The notes under the pieces are model-generated. The model had not been told where the DNA came from. It did no database searches and saw only the letters and a program-made list of their open reading frames with translations. A stretch of DNA of 7,116 nucleotides from Pseudomonadota bacterium (GTDB taxonomy: Bacteria > Pseudomonadota > Alphaproteobacteria > UBA2966 > CAIVPW01): assembly GCA_027625125.1 (NCBI GenBank), contig JAQBXG010000086.1:1-7116 (forward strand). The letters are read 5' to 3'. This document shows, in pieces, positions 4,815 to 7,116 of this stretch. The first letter of the stretch is position 1. The number at the start of each line of letters is the position of its first letter. The position numbers and the translations under genes are program-made.

Positions 4815-6653
4815 CTACAGCGTGAAGACATACAAAGCGTGCATGTCCTGGATGTTCGCCAGTTCCGGCCAAGACGACCGGTTACCACCGGAGATGTTGC
4901 CGCCGACCAGGATGGCGACGTACTGCTTGCCGCCGGCCGTGTAGGTCATCGGCGTCGCCTTGATCGGCGAGCCCGCGTTGAAGTTCCACAGGACGTCGAG
5001 CGTATTCGCGTCATAGGCGGTGATGTCACCGTTGGCGTAGGCGGTCATGATCCAGCCACCGGCCGACGACAGCATGCCGGCACGGTTGGAATAGCGGACC
5101 TGGATCTTGTTGACCGTCTCGCCGTTGGTGAGATCGACCACGGAGAGCGAGCCGGATTCGACCAGCGGGCCCATCTGGCCAGCGAGGCCGAGCGCCTCAA
5201 GCGAGAACGGGCCGGCCAGGTCGGCCTCGGTCACGCCGAAGTTGCCACCGGTCCAGATGTCGCGCGGCTTGACGTCGCCGCCTTTGGATTCCGGATGGTT
5301 GACATGCACCGCTCCGGTGAGCTGGCAACCCTCGATGCCCGGAATGAAGGTCACGGCGCGGTCAGGATCGGTCGCCGATGGCGGCCAGTTCTTGCCGCCC
5401 GAAATCCGCGGGCAGTGAATGCCGATGCGGCCGTTCCGGCGCGCAGCGGTGTTGCGATAGTCCTGCAACGCCGTGTTCGGGTTGTAGGAAGTCGGCAGGC
5501 CGGTCTTCTGGTCGATGCCTTCGGTCCAGATGACGTCATTCACGTACTGAATGCCGTACTGGAACTCACCGGTCGCCCGGTTGAAGCCGTACATGAAGCC
5601 GTTGCGGCTCGCGTGGGTGACCAGCTTGCGGCCATCGGGCAGGTCGATCAACGGATGCTCGGCGATTTCGTCATAGTCGAACGGATCGTTCGGCGTGTAC
5701 TGGAAGTACCAGTGGATCATGCCCTCTTCCGGATCCATCGCAAGGAGGGAGTCGGTGTAGAGGTTGTCGCCCGGACGATACTCGGGATCCCAGTCCGGAC
5801 CCGGATTGCCCGTTCCCCAGTACATCAGGTTCACGGCCTTGTCCCAGGTGCCGGTCTGCCAGATCGAGCCGCCGCCGGTTTCCCAGGAATTGTAGTCGTC
5901 GAGCCATGTGCTCTTGGCGATTTCGTTCGGATCGCGGTCGTTGCCGCCAGCCGTGTAGGTGCGCCAGATATGCTCGCCGTTCGTCAGGTTGACGCCGTCG
6001 AGGTGGCCGCGGACGCCATACTCGGCGCCGGCGACGCCGACCACGGCGATGTCGTTCATGACCAGCGGGGCAACCGTGATGGTTTCCGCGATCGCGGCGT
6101 CACCGAGGGCAACTTCCCACGTGATTTCGCCGGTTTCCTTGTTGGTGGAGATCAGGCGGTTGTCGAGGGTGGTCGTGATCACCTGGTCCTGCCACAGGGC
6201 CGCGCCGCGGTTGTTGACGCCGCAGCACGCGACGTCAGCCGCGAAGGCCTTGTCGGTCGCCGGGTCCATCAGCCAGACCACCTGGCCGGCATTGCCGGCG
6301 GTGACGTCGACCTTGTACAGCTCGCCCCAACCGTTGGGGTAGTACAGGAAGCCGTCTTCGGCGATCGGTGTGCCTTCGAGGCGGGCAAACGCATACCGGC
6401 CGGCACCCTGGAGGCCGCCCACCGCGACGGTGAAGGCCAGCTTCAGGCCGCCGATATTGTTCCGGTCGATCTGCGTGATCGACATATGGCGATGGCCGAA
6501 ATAGTTCTTGTGGTGGTGAATCCAGTTGCCGGCTTCGGCTTCCGGATTGTCGAGACGGCTCTGCGTCACATCCGCAGCGGCCGCCGGAAGAGCAAACGCA
6601 CCGGCGGCGATGACGCCGCCCGCGATGGCTCCGACAGTCTTGGTTACTCGCAT
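4815..6653 (-). CDS. PQQ-dependent alcohol dehydrogenase, methanol/ethanol family, lanthanide-type active site
   Basis: The 612-residue product begins at the ATG at 6653, fixed by GGGAGGA seven bases upstream; a longer frame from 6716 has no such site and would bury the signal peptide. The signal peptide ends near residue 27 (LPAAAA/DVT). Family marks in order are: NW...SITQID near residues 43-63; vicinal cysteines C143-C144 with NNRGAALW, the disulfide over PQQ; E211 in GAEYGVRGH; W265 in the GGGSIW segment; N283 in GTGNPGP; D326-Y-D328, the catalytic Asp plus a second Asp two residues on; R350; C414 and C443 flanking GGKNWPP. E, N and D are the metal ligands in this family, and the extra Asp is the known signature of lanthanide enzymes such as XoxF, where calcium enzymes usually carry Ala or Ser. 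There is no CXXCH, so it is a quinoprotein needing an external cytochrome. It oxidises a primary alcohol to an aldehyde in the periplasm; the substrate cannot be read from sequence. The N-terminal part (NWIHHHKNYFGHRH) looks divergent from classic XoxF. Confidence 0.93.
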   Translation of the reverse strand: MRVTKTVGAIAGGVIAAGAFALPAAAADVTQSRLDNPEAEAGNWIHHHKNYFGHRHMSITQIDRNNIGGLKLAFTVAVGGLQGAGRYAFARLEGTPIAEDGFLYYPNGWGELYKVDVTAGNAGQVVWLMDPATDKAFAADVACCGVNNRGAALWQDQVITTTLDNRLISTNKETGEITWEVALGDAAIAETITVAPLVMNDIAVVGVAGAEYGVRGHLDGVNLTNGEHIWRTYTAGGNDRDPNEIAKSTWLDDYNSWETGGGSIWQTGTWDKAVNLMYWGTGNPGPDWDPEYRPGDNLYTDSLLAMDPEEGMIHWYFQYTPNDPFDYDEIAEHPLIDLPDGRKLVTHASRNGFMYGFNRATGEFQYGIQYVNDVIWTEGIDQKTGLPTSYNPNTALQDYRNTAARRNGRIGIHCPRISGGKNWPPSATDPDRAVTFIPGIEGCQLTGAVHVNHPESKGGDVKPRDIWTGGNFGVTEADLAGPFSLEALGLAGQMGPLVESGSLSVVDLTNGETVNKIQVRYSNRAGMLSSAGGWIMTAYANGDITAYDANTLDVLWNFNAGSPIKATPMTYTAGGKQYVAILVGGNISGGNRSSWPELANIQDMHALYVFTL

Positions 6654-6660
6654 TTGGGTC

Positions 6661-6667
6661 TCCTCCC
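6661..6667 (-). promoter_or_regulatory. Ribosome binding site of the PQQ dehydrogenase
   Basis: GGGAGGA on the minus strand, seven bases before the ATG at 6653. It is the strongest such site in the window and decides the start in favour of 612 residues rather than 633. Confidence 0.85.
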
Positions 6668-6786
6668 TGTACCGCGACCGAAATGGCCGCGGCTGAAATG
6701 GGTTCGGATTGTGCATGAACTGCCGTTGTCCCGGTTGACCCGGATATCCAATAAAACCCTACGACAGCCTGCTCACACAGCCTCGA

Positions 6787-6808
6787 CACCGCCTTCGAAC
6801 CGGCGGTG
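6787..6808. repeat. Inverted repeat 1 upstream of the dehydrogenase
   Basis: CACCGCC (6787-6793) and GGCGGTG (6802-6808) around an 8-base centre TTCGAACC. It could be a regulator site or an RNA hairpin; there is no T-run to make it a terminator. Confidence 0.6.
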
Positions 6809-6837
6809 CGGCATGGGTGGATGCTACGGCGGGGCAA

Positions 6838-6862
6838 CGGGTGCGTCAATACCGCGCACCCG
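6838..6862. repeat. Inverted repeat 2 upstream of the dehydrogenase
   Basis: CGGGTGCG (6838-6845) and CGCACCCG (6855-6862) with a 9-base centre. The right arm shares its last three bases with the left arm of the next repeat. Confidence 0.6.
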
Positions 6863-6890
6863 AATCCGCGCGCCGACGGCAGGGATTCGG
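6860..6890. repeat. Inverted repeat 3 upstream of the dehydrogenase
   Basis: CCGAATCC (6860-6867) and GGATTCGG (6883-6890) with a 15-base centre that itself contains GCCGACGGC (6872-6880), a near-perfect smaller inverted repeat. It overlaps repeat 2 by three bases, so both hairpins cannot form fully at once. Confidence 0.6.
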
Positions 6891-6908
6891 CCGTTTCACA
6901 GCGGAATC

Positions 6909-6937
6909 TTGGGGCGCCGCACCAGCCGTGCTAGCCT
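6909..6937 (+). promoter_or_regulatory. Promoter candidate for the rightward membrane-protein gene
   Basis: TTGGGG (6909-6914), a 17-base spacer, and TAGCCT (6932-6937) within GTGCTAGCCT. The predicted start near 6944 gives a leader of about 35 bases containing the GGAG site of the following gene. Confidence 0.4.
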
Positions 6938-6978
6938 GCGGTCTGCGTTTTCCCCATTTGCAGCAACGGAGCAGTAGG

Positions 6979-7116
6979 TTGGCCGATATCGATCATCGCA
7001 CCGGCGCGGACCCGATCAGGCGCGAAGTGCGGGCCGTGGTGGCGGCATTCATACTGGTTGTTCTCGCCTGGCCAATCGCGGCCTACGCCACCGCCGACAT
7101 GGCGGGGCGCCACGCC
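6979..7116 (+). CDS. N-terminus of a membrane-anchored protein, truncated by window edge
   Basis: A TTG at 6979 opens a frame that stays open to the last base (46 codons). GGAG at 6968-6971, seven bases upstream, supports this start; there is no good ATG or GTG. The peptide begins MADIDHRTGADPIRREVR and then has a hydrophobic segment of about 20 residues (VVAAFILVVLAWPIAAYA, about 18-37), preceded by arginines, which suggests a cytoplasmic N-terminus with one signal anchor or a first transmembrane helix. The visible part is too short to name a family. It is divergent from the PQQ dehydrogenase. Confidence 0.65.
   Translation, partial: MADIDHRTGADPIRREVRAVVAAFILVVLAWPIAAYATADMAGRHA

Larger units (their letters stand above)
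6654..6978. other. Divergent intergenic region between the PQQ dehydrogenase and a rightward gene
   Basis: These 325 bases hold the dehydrogenase ribosome site, a comparatively AT-rich patch (about 6742-6760, with the palindrome GGATATCC at 6742-6749), three inverted repeats (6787-6890) and a promoter candidate for the rightward gene. I found no convincing -35/-10 pair for the dehydrogenase on the minus strand. Small frames here are shadows or upstream extensions. Confidence 0.7.

Noticed and set aside
6654..6716. Longer dehydrogenase start at 6716 (633 residues)
   Set aside because: It has no ribosome site and would place 21 extra residues before the signal peptide; the ATG at 6653 has a strong GGGAGGA seven bases upstream.
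4740..6977. A 745-codon open frame on the plus strand opposite the PQQ dehydrogenase
   Set aside because: It is antisense to an unmistakable enzyme, spans a terminator hairpin and an intergenic region, lacks a ribosome site, and has the V/D/R-rich composition typical of shadows in GC-rich genes.

Overview
The window is GC-rich and densely coded, with good Shine-Dalgarno sites on some genes, one TTG start, and Sec-type signal peptides on every complete gene. GC content, start-codon use, promoter style and the PQQ-enzyme/cytochrome pairing suggest a free-living alphaproteobacterium (perhaps Rhodospirillales-like). This is inference; there is no rRNA or marker gene to fix the taxonomy.

Layout from left to right: (1) the 3' part of a pentapeptide-repeat protein gene (+), cut by the left edge; (2) an unrecognised exported protein with four cysteines (-), whose stop codon interlocks with that of the pentapeptide gene; (3) a divergent intergenic region with promoter candidates on both strands; (4) a small exported class I c-type cytochrome (+), followed by a very clear intrinsic terminator; (5) a seven-motif FG-GAP/VCBS propeller protein with a C-terminal ASPIC/UnbV domain (+), possibly read from a leaderless message; (6) a small unrecognised exported protein (-), whose stop interlocks with the propeller gene in the same CTAG manner; (7) a terminator hairpin with a GAAA loop, then a PQQ-dependent alcohol dehydrogenase (-) carrying the extra aspartate associated with lanthanide-dependent enzymes; (8) a 325-base divergent intergenic region with three inverted repeats, two of which are mutually exclusive; (9) the start of an unrecognised membrane-anchored protein (+), running off the right edge.

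The likely theme is periplasmic alcohol oxidation. The dehydrogenase has no haem domain of its own, and the separate cytochrome c is a natural candidate electron acceptor. The propeller protein and the two small cysteine-containing exported proteins could be accessory factors, but only proximity and shared export support that. The genes are not one operon: they alternate in direction and are separated by terminators or stop-to-stop overlaps, so the association is by neighbourhood. No mobile element, CRISPR array, tRNA or rRNA was seen.
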